Source: Rhabdothermincola sp037478855
GTDB lineage: Bacteria; Actinomycetota; Acidimicrobiia; Acidimicrobiales; Acidimicrobilacustridaceae
Direction: 5' to 3'
DNA length: 64,000 nucleotides
Assembly (NCBI GenBank): GCA_037478855.1
Contig: JBBFLY010000003.1
Location: forward strand, 23,119-87,118
Notes under the pieces: model-generated
What the model was told of the DNA's origin: nothing
Databases searched by the model: none
Seen by the model: the letters and a program-made list of their open reading frames with translations, nothing else
In this document: positions 52,905-62,522 of the stretch, in pieces
How positions within the stretch are numbered: position 1 is the first letter of the stretch
Layout: the number at the start of each line of letters is the position of its first letter
Made by a program: the position numbers and the translations under genes

Positions 52905-54467
52905 ATGAAGGAATTCCTGAATGACTGGGGCCTGAGCCTGGCGGTGTTCTTGCCGCTGTTCGGGGCAGCCATCATGCTGCTGATCCCGCGCCGTGAGGAG
53001 CAGCTCCACAAGCTCATCGCCCTCCTCACCAGCGGAGCCGTGCTGGTCATCGGCGTGCTCCTCGTGGCGAACTTCAACTACGACGACGGCCGGACGTTCC
53101 AGTACGTCGTCGACAAGGCGTGGATCCCGCTCATCAACAGCCGCTACATCGTCGGTCTCGACGGCATCTCGCTCCCCCTGCTAGCGCTGACGGTCCTCGT
53201 GGTGCCGCTGTGCGTCATCTACTCCTGGAACCACATCCCCGAGCCGGGGAACCCGAAGGCGTTCCTGGTTCTCATGTTGATCCTCGAGACGGGCATGGTC
53301 GGCTCCTTCGTGGCGCTTGACCTCATCCTGTTCTTCGTGTTCTTCGAGGTCGTGCTGCTGCCGATGTACTTCATGATCGGCGTCTGGGGTGGTGAGCAGC
53401 GCCAGTACGCCTCCATCAAGTTCTTCCTCTACACCCTGTTCGGATCCGCCCTCATGATCGTGGCCTTCCTCGCGCTGTACTTCCTCTCCGCTGAGGTCGA
53501 GGTCGCACCGGGCGAGTTCGCTCACACGTTCGACATGCGGCTCCTGCCGACCGCCGCGCAGGCCATCTCGTCGACCGCGGCCCTCTGGATCTTCGGGGGC
53601 ATGTTCATCGGGTTCGGCATCAAGGTCCCGATGTTCCCCTTCCACACCTGGCTTCCCGACGCCCACACCCAGGCACCGACGGTGGGCTCGGTGATCCTGG
53701 CCGCAGTGCTCCTCAAGCTCGGTACCTACGGGTTCGTGCGCATCGCGCTGCCGATCCTCCCGGAAGCGGCCGAGACGTGGGCTCCGATCATCGGGGGTCT
53801 GGCCGTGGTCGGCATCATCTACGGAGCCCTCTGCTGTCTGGCACAGACCGACATGAAGCGCCTGATCGCGTTCTCGTCGGTGGCGCACATGGGCTTCGTG
53901 ATGCTCGGCATCGCCACGCTCACCGACTTCGGCATCAACGCTGCGATCTTCGGGATGGTCGCCCACGGGCTCATCACCGGGATGCTGTTCTTCCTCGCCG
54001 GCTCGACGAAGGAGCGATACCACACCCTCGAGATCGCGCGGCTGGGTGGGCTCCTCAAGCAGGCGCCGCGCATGGGATGGATCCTCGGCTTCGCCTCGAT
54101 GGCGTCGCTCGGTCTGCCGGGGCTCGCGGGGTTCTGGGGGGAGTTCCCGGCCATCCTGTCCGCGTACAACCCGGGTGGGTCCGATCCGAACGTCGCACTC
54201 TTCCGTGCCTACATGGTCGTCGCCGCCATCGGCACGGTCCTGGCCGCCGGGTACCTGCTCTGGCTGTACCAGCGGGTTGCGTTCGGCACGCCGAAGGAGG
54301 AGTTCGCCCACGACAGCCACATCCACGACGTCACACCCCTCGAGTGGGTGGCGTGGATCCCGATGCTCGTCGGCATCGTGGCGCTCGGCGTGTATCCCAA
54401 CCTGATCTTCCGGGTGACCGACCCGGCGGTCACGAGCACGATGGCCGCCTTCGGGGTGGGGGGCTGA
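52905..54467 (+). CDS. nuoM2: complex I subunit M (cluster 2)
   Basis: The 520-residue antiporter-like subunit carries FFVFFEVVLLPMYFMIGVWGG, PFHTWLPDAHTQAPTVGS and KRLIAFSSVAHMGFVML. A 27-nt gap precedes it, one of the few gaps in the operon, with GAGAG-rich sequence before the ATG. Confidence 0.95.
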   Translation: MKEFLNDWGLSLAVFLPLFGAAIMLLIPRREEQLHKLIALLTSGAVLVIGVLLVANFNYDDGRTFQYVVDKAWIPLINSRYIVGLDGISLPLLALTVLVVPLCVIYSWNHIPEPGNPKAFLVLMLILETGMVGSFVALDLILFFVFFEVVLLPMYFMIGVWGGEQRQYASIKFFLYTLFGSALMIVAFLALYFLSAEVEVAPGEFAHTFDMRLLPTAAQAISSTAALWIFGGMFIGFGIKVPMFPFHTWLPDAHTQAPTVGSVILAAVLLKLGTYGFVRIALPILPEAAETWAPIIGGLAVVGIIYGALCCLAQTDMKRLIAFSSVAHMGFVMLGIATLTDFGINAAIFGMVAHGLITGMLFFLAGSTKERYHTLEIARLGGLLKQAPRMGWILGFASMASLGLPGLAGFWGEFPAILSAYNPGGSDPNVALFRAYMVVAAIGTVLAAGYLLWLYQRVAFGTPKEEFAHDSHIHDVTPLEWVAWIPMLVGIVALGVYPNLIFRVTDPAVTSTMAAFGVGG

Positions 54468-54471
54468 CGCC

Positions 54472-55992
54472 GTGCTAGCCCAGCTGGACGGGCTGATGAC
54501 CTGGGAGTCGCCCACCGTCGACTTCCATGCGCTCGCACCCGAGATCGTCGTGGTGGCGACGATCTCGCTGCTCATCCTCCTCGATCTCTTCGGTGGGGAG
54601 CGCAACAAGTGGACCCAGCCGTCGGTCGCGGGCATCGGGCTCCTGATCGCCGGCATCCCTGTCGTCACGCTCGCCTACGACGACGTCGACCGCGTCCTGT
54701 TCGGAGGGGCTTACGTCGTCGATGACTTCGCGCTCGTGCTCAAGGCGCTCTTCCTCGTCTCCGGGTACGTGGTCGTGCTGATCTCGACCAACTACATCGC
54801 CGAGGGTGACTACTGGGAGGGTGAGTACTACCAGCTCCTCCTGTCCTCGGTGCTCGGCATGATGGTCATGGCCTCGGCGCGCGACCTGGTGAGCATCTTC
54901 GTGGCTCTCGAGCTGCTGTCGATCCCCGCATACATGCTCGCCGCATGGCGCAAGCGTGATCTCAAGAGCAATGAGGCGGGCCTGAAGTACTACCTCATGG
55001 GTGTGTTCGCCTCCGCGATTCTGCTCTACGGCATGTCGTTGCTCTACGGCCTGACGGGTTCGACCCTTCTGCGCGACATCGGTGCCTACGTGGGCGATCT
55101 CGCCGAGCTCCGACCGGTCGTTGCGTTGGCCATCGTGTTCGTGATCGTCGGCTTCGCGTTCAAGATCTCCGCCGTCCCGTTCCACACCTGGGCGCCTGAC
55201 ACCTACGAGGGTGCGCCGACGCCCGTCACCGCGTTCCTCGCGGTTGCTTCGAAGGCGGCTGGCTTCGTGGCGATCCTGATCTTGGTTTTCGTCGCGTTCT
55301 ACGACCCGACCGGTGCGGACGTCTACGAGCCGGCGTTCTTCGTGCTCTCCTTGGTGACGATGACGGTGGGGAACCTGATCGCGCTCCGTCAGACCAACGT
55401 CGTTCGGCTCATGGCCTACTCCGGCATCGCCCAGGCCGGCTACATCATGGCCCCCCTGGCTGTCGCGGGTGCCAGCACGAGTGCAGGCGTGACCGCCCTG
55501 CAGGCCGTCGTCGTGTACCTGCTGATCTATGCCGCGATGAACCTCGGGGCGTTCGCGGTGATCATCGCCGTGGCCCGCAAGACCCGCTCGGCGGAGCTCG
55601 ACTCCTACGGTGGTCTCTTCCAGTACGCCCCGGGCTTGGCGGTGGTGATGACGATCTTCCTCTTCTCGTTGGCCGGCATCCCGCCGCTCGGTGGGTGGTT
55701 CGGCAAGTTCGTGATCTTCCGGGCTCTGGTCGAGCCCGGCACGACCGCCGGCTACGTGCTGGCCGTCGCGGTCGGCGTGAACTCGGTCATCGCGCTCTTC
55801 TACTACGCGCGGATCGCTCGGCAGATGTGGATGGAGGAGGCGCCCTACGGTGACCGGTCGCCGATCCGGGTTCCGGTCTCGCTGAGCGCAGCGTTGACGA
55901 TCACGGTCGTCGTCACCGTCGTGTTCGGTGTCGCGCCGTACCTCGTCACCCGTCTGACCGAGAACGTCACGCTGCTCGGGCTCGGTACCTGA
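54472..55992 (+). CDS. nuoN2: complex I subunit N (cluster 2)
   Basis: The 506-residue antiporter-like subunit has FVALELLSIPAYMLAAWRKRD, FKISAVPFHTWAPDTYEGAPTP and NVVRLMAYSGIAQAGYIM. GTG start 4 nt after nuoM2; the methyltransferase gene follows 7 nt after its stop. Confidence 0.95.
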   Translation: MLAQLDGLMTWESPTVDFHALAPEIVVVATISLLILLDLFGGERNKWTQPSVAGIGLLIAGIPVVTLAYDDVDRVLFGGAYVVDDFALVLKALFLVSGYVVVLISTNYIAEGDYWEGEYYQLLLSSVLGMMVMASARDLVSIFVALELLSIPAYMLAAWRKRDLKSNEAGLKYYLMGVFASAILLYGMSLLYGLTGSTLLRDIGAYVGDLAELRPVVALAIVFVIVGFAFKISAVPFHTWAPDTYEGAPTPVTAFLAVASKAAGFVAILILVFVAFYDPTGADVYEPAFFVLSLVTMTVGNLIALRQTNVVRLMAYSGIAQAGYIMAPLAVAGASTSAGVTALQAVVVYLLIYAAMNLGAFAVIIAVARKTRSAELDSYGGLFQYAPGLAVVMTIFLFSLAGIPPLGGWFGKFVIFRALVEPGTTAGYVLAVAVGVNSVIALFYYARIARQMWMEEAPYGDRSPIRVPVSLSAALTITVVVTVVFGVAPYLVTRLTENVTLLGLGT

Positions 55993-55999
55993 CACGTCG

Positions 56000-57160
56000 G
56001 TGGTCGGGCTGCCGAGGTCCTCGTCGCCGGTTGAACGGGAGGTGGCGGCGCGGATCGAGCGCTACGGCCCCCTGCCGTTCGACGAGGTGGTCGAGCTGGC
56101 GCTCTACGACCCGGAGCACGGCTTCTACCAGCGTGGTGGTTCGGCTGGCCGTCGTGGGGACTTCATCACCAGCCCGGAGGTCGGTCCGCTCTTCGGTGCG
56201 GTCCTGGCGAGCGCGCTGGACTGTTGGTGGGATGAGCTCGGCCAACCGGACCCGTTCGTCGTCGTCGAGTGCGGAGCGGGTGTCGGTACCCTCGCGCTGA
56301 CGATCCGGGCTGCGGCGCCGCGCTGCCTGCACGTGCTCACCTACGTGCTGGTCGAGCGTTCGGAGGCTCTCCGGGCGCACCAGGGCGACCACCTTGAGCT
56401 CACCCCCCCGCAGCTCGCGCTGCCACCAGCACGCGGCCTGGACACGGGAATGGCTGGTGAAGGTCGAACTGGGCCATGCTTCGTGTCCCTCGCCGAGCTC
56501 CCGACCCTGACGGTCCAAGGGGTGGTGCTCGCCAACGAGCTGCTCGACAACCTGCCCTTCCGGCTCCTTCAGCTCGGCGTCGGGGGCTGGGAGGAGGTCC
56601 GGGTCGGCCTTGGAGCCGACGGTGGGCTCACCGAGGTGCTGGTCCCGGCTGAGGCCGCACACGCCGAGCTGGCGGCGCGACTGGCCCCCCAAGCCCCGGT
56701 GGGGGGGCGCATCCCGCTGCAGCTCGCAGCGGTCAGCTGGCTGCGCCAGGTTCTCGCTCTGGTCGAGCGCGGGAGGGTGGTGGTGTTCGACTATGCCGCC
56801 ATGACGGCGGAGCTCGCTCGGCGCCCCAAGGACTCTTGGCTTCGGACGTTCCGTGGACACGAGCGGGGTGGCCCGCCGCTCAGCGACCTCGGATCGCAGG
56901 ACATCACCTGTGACGTGGCGATCGACCAGCTGGCCCGTGTGCGTCCGCCGTCGAGCGTGCGCACCCAGGCGGAGTTCCTCCGTGCGCACGGCATCGAGGC
57001 GCTCGTCGAGGAGGGTCGCCGCATCTGGCATGAGCGGGCCGCCATCGGGGACCTGGAGGCCCTTCGGGGCCGCAGCAGGGTGCGGGAGGCGGAAGCACTG
57101 CTCGATCCATCCGGGTTGGGTACGTTCGACGTCTTGGAGTGGCGCCTTCCGGGCTTCTGA
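56000..57160 (+). CDS. midA: MidA/NDUFAF7-type SAM-dependent methyltransferase (complex I assembly)
   Basis: The 386-residue protein belongs to the Methyltransf_28 family. Features are the N-terminal YYDPEHGFY-like segment (ALYDPEHGFYQRGG), the signature GDFITSPEVGPLFG, the SAM-binding VVECGAGVGTLALTI, and NELLDNLPFRL. In mitochondria NDUFAF7 dimethylates an arginine of NDUFS2, needed early in complex I assembly. The gene lies 7 nt after nuoN2, so it is cotranscribed with cluster 2, whose NuoD2 has the corresponding Arg. GTG start. A weak TCTCC/GGAGA hairpin follows the stop. Confidence 0.9.
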   Translation: MVGLPRSSSPVEREVAARIERYGPLPFDEVVELALYDPEHGFYQRGGSAGRRGDFITSPEVGPLFGAVLASALDCWWDELGQPDPFVVVECGAGVGTLALTIRAAAPRCLHVLTYVLVERSEALRAHQGDHLELTPPQLALPPARGLDTGMAGEGRTGPCFVSLAELPTLTVQGVVLANELLDNLPFRLLQLGVGGWEEVRVGLGADGGLTEVLVPAEAAHAELAARLAPQAPVGGRIPLQLAAVSWLRQVLALVERGRVVVFDYAAMTAELARRPKDSWLRTFRGHERGGPPLSDLGSQDITCDVAIDQLARVRPPSSVRTQAEFLRAHGIEALVEEGRRIWHERAAIGDLEALRGRSRVREAEALLDPSGLGTFDVLEWRLPGF

Positions 57161-57199
57161 GCGCCTTCTCCGTCACTGGAGAGTGGTGCCGCCGGTCGG

Positions 57200-59083
57200 T
57201 CAGGACGAGCGACCGAAGGGCTCGTCGTCGCGCAGCAGCTCGAGATCCAGTTCCACGAGATCGTGGTTGTCGTCGGCTCCGTCGCCGGTGGGCACACCCG
57301 GCGACGGAGCCGACGACAATGCACCGTCTCCGGCGGTGCGCACCGCTCGGGCGGCGTCACCGTCGACGACGATGCAGTCCTTGCCGGCACGCTTCGCGCG
57401 ATAGAGCGCAGAGTCTGCCACGGAGAGCATCTCCTCGAAGGTCGTGCCGGCGGAGTGGTCGGTCAGGCCCCAACTCGTCGTGAACGGGGGGCTCGAGGAG
57501 CGGGTGAGCTCGTCGGCGATCGCCGCCCGCACCCGGTTCAGCGCCTGGAGGGCCTCGGGGATCGAGGTTCTGGGTAGCAGGACCACGAACTCCTCACCCC
57601 CGAAGCGGGCTGCGATGTCGTCCGGACGGAGGTGACGGCGCAGGCTGGTTGCGAACAGGCGTAGAGCTCTGTCACCAGCCTCGTGGCCGTGCGTGTCGTT
57701 GAGCTCCTTGAAGTCATCCAGATCTGCCATGGCGATGCTGAACGGCGTGCCGTCGAGGATCAGCGAACGGGCCTTGGCCTCGAGGCTGCGCCGGTTGAGC
57801 AACCCCGTCAGCCCATCGGTGTTCGCTTGCAGCTCGGTCATGGCCATGACCTGGAGATGCCCGAGCCGTGCGCCGGTCTCGGTGGCGAGGACGGTGAGGC
57901 GGTCGATCTGGGTCTGGGAAGGCAGCTCGTTGTCAGGTCCGATCACATGGAGTACGCCCATGGCCTGCCCGTTGAAGCTGACGGGCACACACACCGCCGA
58001 GCACGGTGCCTGGGAGTGCTCCGGGAGCTTCGGACAGACGTTCAACATGCGACTGCTCTCGTAGACCATGCGCTGCGAGCTCCGCAGGGCGGCACAGCTT
58101 CTCGGGGCATCGACGGGGCACTGCGGTGCACCACGCAACGGGTGCTGCGTGACCCGGCGGAGGTGTGCCTGGCTGGCATCGGCGAGCAGGAGCTCGGCCC
58201 GATTGCTCGGAAGCACCGCGACGAGGGCCCGTTCGACCGTCGCCAGCACCTCGGCGCGCGTCTCGGTGACCTCCAGCGCCTTCATCAGATCGTTCCGGAA
58301 GGTCTGACGCTCGTTGTTCTCGCGGTGGATCCGCTCGGCTTCTTCGAGCTGCGAGGTCTCCAGGTGGATCGAGCGGGCCATCGGTCGGAACAAGCCGAAC
58401 ACGACGGCGAGGACGACCCCGACCGCAGCGAACATCAACGCTCCGCTCTGCCGTCTGCGGTCTTCGATGATCTGGTCCGCCTCGGCCGCGTACAGACGCA
58501 CCGCTCGGTCCAGATCGGTCGCGGTGGTGGCGACCGACTTTTCGAGTACCGAGAGCTGGCGTGTGCGCTCGGCTGCTGCCTCGGGTGTCGGTGCCGAGCT
58601 GTCCGCGAGGAACTGACCCGCGTTGGCGATCTCCTGCACCCTCTGGTCGAGACGGGTGTCCGTGCCGAAGTAGAGATCCTCGAGTGAGCCACTCGGCGCG
58701 CCGGCGGGCAGGCCAGGGGCGGCTTCCCCGGTCGCCAGCGCCCGCTCCACGATCCGTAGCGTGTTGACCTCCTGCTCGAGCTGGCTTACCAGGAGCTTGA
58801 TCTCCGCCTGCGGTGCTTGTGCGTTGGTGGTCGTGGTCGCGAGCGAGTCGATGCGCCGGGCCAGGTCAAGGATGCGGTATACGCGGGCGGGCTGTGCCGC
58901 GGCGGCTTCGAGCTGTTGCGAGTTGGTCCGGAGCTCGTCGAGCGCTCTGTCCTCGCCGACCTTCGCGCCGATCGCGATGGCCCCGAACGCTGCGATCGCG
59001 ATCAGGTAGCGGTAGGTGAAGCGGCGGCTGAGAGGGGTGGCGCGCCGGCGATCCCCAGACCGCCGCCGAGTGGGCGCCCGCAT
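57200..59083 (-). CDS. membrane diguanylate cyclase with GAF and GGDEF domains
   Basis: This is a 627-residue signalling protein. Residues 1-21 are basic; TM1 is ~24-42, an extracytoplasmic helical region runs ~43-212, TM2 is ~214-232, a GAF-like domain is ~270-410 and the GGDEF domain ~415-580. The active site is GGEEF (495-499), with an allosteric I-site RPDD (486-489) five residues before it, so feedback-inhibited c-di-GMP synthesis is likely. ATG 59083 has AAGGAG 5 nt upstream and is preferred; ATG 59164 would add 27 residues. It is divergent from acs. Confidence 0.88.
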   Translation of the reverse strand: MRAPTRRRSGDRRRATPLSRRFTYRYLIAIAAFGAIAIGAKVGEDRALDELRTNSQQLEAAAAQPARVYRILDLARRIDSLATTTTNAQAPQAEIKLLVSQLEQEVNTLRIVERALATGEAAPGLPAGAPSGSLEDLYFGTDTRLDQRVQEIANAGQFLADSSAPTPEAAAERTRQLSVLEKSVATTATDLDRAVRLYAAEADQIIEDRRRQSGALMFAAVGVVLAVVFGLFRPMARSIHLETSQLEEAERIHRENNERQTFRNDLMKALEVTETRAEVLATVERALVAVLPSNRAELLLADASQAHLRRVTQHPLRGAPQCPVDAPRSCAALRSSQRMVYESSRMLNVCPKLPEHSQAPCSAVCVPVSFNGQAMGVLHVIGPDNELPSQTQIDRLTVLATETGARLGHLQVMAMTELQANTDGLTGLLNRRSLEAKARSLILDGTPFSIAMADLDDFKELNDTHGHEAGDRALRLFATSLRRHLRPDDIAARFGGEEFVVLLPRTSIPEALQALNRVRAAIADELTRSSSPPFTTSWGLTDHSAGTTFEEMLSVADSALYRAKRAGKDCIVVDGDAARAVRTAGDGALSSAPSPGVPTGDGADDNHDLVELDLELLRDDEPFGRSS

Positions 59084-59245
59084 CGCTTCTCCTTGGTCGA
59101 ACTCCGTCACCTCTCCATCGGCATACCGCTCGGCAGTGATGAATAGTCCGAGCGACTCAGCCATCGAAACCCCGGCGAGATGTTGTTGAATAGCTTGATC
59201 TCTCACCGCTCGGGCCGATAGCGGCCCCGGCGATCTTGCGGACAG

Positions 59246-59251
59246 TAGGCT
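59246..59251 (+). promoter_or_regulatory. possible -10 box (TAGGCT) of acs
   Basis: TAGGCT lies 41 nt before the ATG at 59293, giving a short leader with GGAG before the start. It has the same core as the leaderless genes but is placed for a leadered transcript. Confidence 0.4.
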
Positions 59252-59292
59252 CGGCCACGACGTTGCCGCGGTACGAGGATGGAGCCGAAGCG

Positions 59293-61248
59293 ATGGCCGA
59301 GCCGACGATCGAGGACTACCTGCGCGAGAACCGGACCTTTCCGCCACCGCCCGAGTTCGTCGCCAACGCGGTCGTCTCCGATGACTCGATCTACGCCGAA
59401 GCCGCAGCCGATTTCGAAGCGTTCTGGGCTCGCCGAGCTCGCGAGGTACTCACCTGGTTCGACGACTTCCACACCGTGCTCGAGTGGGAGCTGCCCTTCG
59501 CCCGGTGGTTCGTCGGTGGAACGCTCAACGTCTCGTACAACTGCCTGGACCGTCACGTGGAGGCGGGACGCGGCAACAAGGTCGCGTACTACTGGGAAGG
59601 CGAGCCCGGCGACACCCGCGTCATCACGTACGCCGAGCTGCTCGACGAGGTGAGCCGGTTCGCCAACGTCCTCAGGTCACTCGGTGTGGAGCGAGGTGAC
59701 CGTGTCGCCATCTACATGCCGATGATCCCGGAGCTTCCGGTCGCCATGCTCGCCTGCACCCGCATCGGTGCCGTTCACTCCGTGATCTTCGGCGGTTTCT
59801 CCCCGGATTCGATCGTCGACCGGGTCAACGACGCTCGGGCGAAGGTCATCGTCACCGCGGACGGCGGCTTCCGCAGAGGGTCGGTGTCGGCGCTCAAGCC
59901 GAACGTCGACGCCGCCGTGGCCGGCACCCCTTTCGTCGAGCACGTGGTCGTCGTTCGTCGCGCGGGGAACGACATCACGATGGTCGACGGTCGGGACCAC
60001 TGGTACCACGAGGTGATGGCAGGAGCGTCGGCCGACTGCCCTCCGGAGAAGATGGACTCGGAGGACCTTCTCTACCTGCTGTACACGTCGGGTACCACGG
60101 CCAAGCCGAAGGGCATCATGCACACGACCGGGGGGTACCTCACACAGGTCGCCTACACGCACCGGGTGGTGTTCGATCTACACCCCGATGACGACGTCTA
60201 CTGGTGTGCTGCCGACATCGGCTGGGTGACGGGCCACAGCTACATCGTCTACGGCCCGCTGACGAACGGCGCGACGTCGGTGATCTACGAGGGCACACCC
60301 GACACCCCCGGCAGGGATCGTCTGTGGGCGATCGTCGAGAAGTACCGGGTGACCCAGCTGTACACGGCCCCGACCGCGATCCGCATGTTCATGAAGTGGG
60401 GTCATGAAGAGCCCGAGAAGCACGACCTGTCGAGCCTTCGGCTCCTTGGCACGGTAGGGGAGCCGATCAACCCCGAGGCATGGATCTGGTACCACCGTCA
60501 CATCGGTGGTGGGCGGTGCCCGATCGTCGACACGTGGTGGCAGACGGAGACGGGTGCGCACATGATCACGCCGCTGCCCGGGGTGACGACCCTCAAGCCG
60601 GGATCTGCCACGTTCCCCTTCCCCGGCATCAGCGTCGAGGTCGTCGATGACCACGGCCAACCGATCGAACGCGGTGGGGGGTACCTCACCATCACGCGCC
60701 CCTGGCCTGCGATGCTGCGGGGCATCTGGGGCGACCCCGACCGCTACCGCGAGACGTACTGGTCCCGCTTCCCGGGGCGCTACTTCGCTGGGGACGGCTG
60801 CAAGATCGATGACGACGGCTACCTCTGGCTGCTCGGTCGGGTGGATGACGTGATGAACGTCTCGGGTCATCGCGTCTCGACGACCGAGGTGGAGTCCGCG
60901 CTGGTCGACCATCAAGCGGTGGCCGAGGCCGCGGTGGTGGGCGCCGCTGATCCCGTCACCGGCCAGGCCATCATCGCCTTCGTGATCCTGAAGCAACGCT
61001 TCGAACCGACTCCCGAGCTGATCGAGGAGATCCGGCAGCACGTGGCGACGAAGATCGGTCCGACAGCTCGCCCCCGGACGGTGGTGGTTGTCCCCGATCT
61101 CCCCAAGACCCGCTCCGGCAAGATCATGCGTCGCCTGCTGCGCGATGTCGCCGAGGGCCGTCAGCTCGGTGACACGACCACCCTGGCTGACGCGTCGGTG
61201 GTCGAGGAGATCCGCCGGCGGGCCATCGAGACACCGCAGGAGGACTGA
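59293..61248 (+). CDS. acs: acetyl-CoA synthetase (AMP-forming)
   Basis: The 651-residue adenylate-forming enzyme converts acetate, ATP and CoA to acetyl-CoA. Motifs are YTSGTTAKPKGIMHTTGGY (P-loop), the WWQTETG acyl-binding motif, GRVDDVMNVSGHRVST hinge, and the C-terminal PKTRSGKIMRR with the lysine commonly regulated by acetylation. ATG 59293 has GGAG upstream; an in-frame upstream reading has no support. Confidence 0.97.
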   Translation: MAEPTIEDYLRENRTFPPPPEFVANAVVSDDSIYAEAAADFEAFWARRAREVLTWFDDFHTVLEWELPFARWFVGGTLNVSYNCLDRHVEAGRGNKVAYYWEGEPGDTRVITYAELLDEVSRFANVLRSLGVERGDRVAIYMPMIPELPVAMLACTRIGAVHSVIFGGFSPDSIVDRVNDARAKVIVTADGGFRRGSVSALKPNVDAAVAGTPFVEHVVVVRRAGNDITMVDGRDHWYHEVMAGASADCPPEKMDSEDLLYLLYTSGTTAKPKGIMHTTGGYLTQVAYTHRVVFDLHPDDDVYWCAADIGWVTGHSYIVYGPLTNGATSVIYEGTPDTPGRDRLWAIVEKYRVTQLYTAPTAIRMFMKWGHEEPEKHDLSSLRLLGTVGEPINPEAWIWYHRHIGGGRCPIVDTWWQTETGAHMITPLPGVTTLKPGSATFPFPGISVEVVDDHGQPIERGGGYLTITRPWPAMLRGIWGDPDRYRETYWSRFPGRYFAGDGCKIDDDGYLWLLGRVDDVMNVSGHRVSTTEVESALVDHQAVAEAAVVGAADPVTGQAIIAFVILKQRFEPTPELIEEIRQHVATKIGPTARPRTVVVVPDLPKTRSGKIMRRLLRDVAEGRQLGDTTTLADASVVEEIRRRAIETPQED

Positions 61249-61256
61249 CCCTGGCG

Positions 61257-61751
61257 TTGTCGACGTTCCGTGAGCCGGACAACTGGAGATGGCGTAGCGG
61301 CCCGGTCGAACCTGCGCCCGCGGTCGTGTTCGACCTCGACGGCGTGCTCTCGGACGCGGCTGGCCGGCAGCACTTCCTTGAGCGGCCCTTCCGGGACTGG
61401 GAGTCGTTCTTCGAGGCTTGCGGTGACGATCCGCTGATCGACGAGGTCGCCCGCCTGCTGGAGATCATCGAAGACTCGTACCGGATCGTGCTCCTGACAG
61501 CTCGACCGATCCGGGTGCAGCCCAACACCCTCGCCTGGCTGAGCCGCTACGAGCTTCGCTGGGATCTGCTCATCATGCGGGACTTCGGCGACTACGGCGC
61601 GTCTCGGGATTTCAAGCGACGCAGCGTCGGTGAGCTGCGGAGGTACGGCTTCGACCTGCGGCTGGCGTTCGAGGACGACCGTCGCAACGTTCACATGTTC
61701 CACCAGGAGGGCGTACCGTGCATCTACATCCACTCCGGGTACTACGATTGA
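61257..61751 (+). CDS. HAD-superfamily phosphatase (PNKP-like phosphatase domain)
   Basis: The ~164-residue protein has HAD motif I VVFDLDGVLSDA (Asp26/Asp28), motif II LLTARP, a lysine in DFKRRSV and motif IV FEDDRRNV. It lacks a large cap domain, so it may act on a macromolecular or extended phosphate such as a nucleic-acid end. A TTG start at 61257 is assumed; AGGAGG lies 13 nt upstream and no ATG/GTG is available near the domain start. It follows acs by 8 nt. Confidence 0.78.
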   Translation: MSTFREPDNWRWRSGPVEPAPAVVFDLDGVLSDAAGRQHFLERPFRDWESFFEACGDDPLIDEVARLLEIIEDSYRIVLLTARPIRVQPNTLAWLSRYELRWDLLIMRDFGDYGASRDFKRRSVGELRRYGFDLRLAFEDDRRNVHMFHQEGVPCIYIHSGYYD

Positions 61752-61803
61752 CGAAGTGGTGAACCGCGGGGTGCGGCAGCCGACGGCGGGCCCGATCTGA
61801 GCG

Positions 61804-62292
61804 TCAGTCGCGGAAGTTCTCGAACTGGAGGGGGATGCCGAGGTCGGCCTCGCGCAGTGCGGCGATCACGCTCTGGAGGTCGTCGCGCTTCTTCCCCGTG
61901 ACCCGGACGTGATCTCCCTGGGTCTGGGACTGGATGCCCTTGAGGCCGAGGTCCTTGATGACCTTGTTGATCTGCTTGGCCTTCTCCGCGGAGATGCCGC
62001 TGGTCAGCGTGGCGACCTGTCGCACCGTCCCGCCGGCCGCGTCCTCGACCCTGCCGTAGGACACCGCCTTCAGGGACACCTTCCGCTTGACCAGCTTCTC
62101 CTCGAGGACCTGGCGCAGCGCGTTGAGTCGGTCCTCGGTCACCGATCTCATGGTGATCTCGAGACCGTTGAGCTCGATCGAGGAGTCGGTGCCCTTGAAG
62201 TCGAACCGGGTGCCGATCTCGCGGGCGGCCTGGTCCACCGCGTTGCGCACCTCCTGGGAGTTCACCTGGGAGACGACATCGAAGCTCGGCAT
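61804..62292 (-). CDS. yajQ: YajQ-family nucleotide-binding protein
   Basis: The 162-residue two-domain protein starts MPSFDVVSQVNSQEVRNAVDQ, has RFDFKGTDSSIEL and VKRKVSLKAVSYGRVEDAAGG, and ends GIPLQFENFRD, all typical of the family. Some members bind cyclic di-GMP and act as effectors. A GGDEF enzyme is encoded 2.7 kb away, but a link is only suggested. TAACGT lies 6 nt before the ATG. Confidence 0.95.
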   Translation of the reverse strand: MPSFDVVSQVNSQEVRNAVDQAAREIGTRFDFKGTDSSIELNGLEITMRSVTEDRLNALRQVLEEKLVKRKVSLKAVSYGRVEDAAGGTVRQVATLTSGISAEKAKQINKVIKDLGLKGIQSQTQGDHVRVTGKKRDDLQSVIAALREADLGIPLQFENFRD

Positions 62293-62298
62293 ACCGGC

Positions 62299-62304
62299 AC
62301 GTTA
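62299..62304 (-). promoter_or_regulatory. -10 box (TAACGT), leaderless promoter of yajQ
   Basis: TAACGT on the minus strand, then 6 nt, then the ATG at 62292. Confidence 0.5.
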
Positions 62305-62386
62305 GCGAACGGTGAACCGGTCGCCGGCCGCCCGGCGGGGTCCACCGCCGGGGGGCGGCTCGGCGCTCGTGGGTGAACGGATGGAG

Positions 62387-62468
62387 TGGGCCGGGGTGGA
62401 TTCGAACCACCGTAGGCAGAGCCGACGGGTTTACAGCCCGTTCCCTTTGGCCGCTCGGGCACCGACCC
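62387..62468 (-). tRNA. tRNA-Tyr (anticodon GTA)
   Basis: The 82-nt class II tRNA reads, on the minus strand, acceptor GGGTCGG pairing with CCGGCCC (one G-U), a D-arm, anticodon stem ACGGG/CCCGT with loop CTGTAAA (GTA), a long variable arm, and T-arm GGTTCGAATCC. The discriminator is A, and CCA is not encoded (ACTCC follows). Confidence 0.93.
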
Positions 62469-62522
62469 AGGAGACCTGACGATACTGCCTCGTGGGCCTC
62501 TTGCGGAATTCCGCTCCGACCC

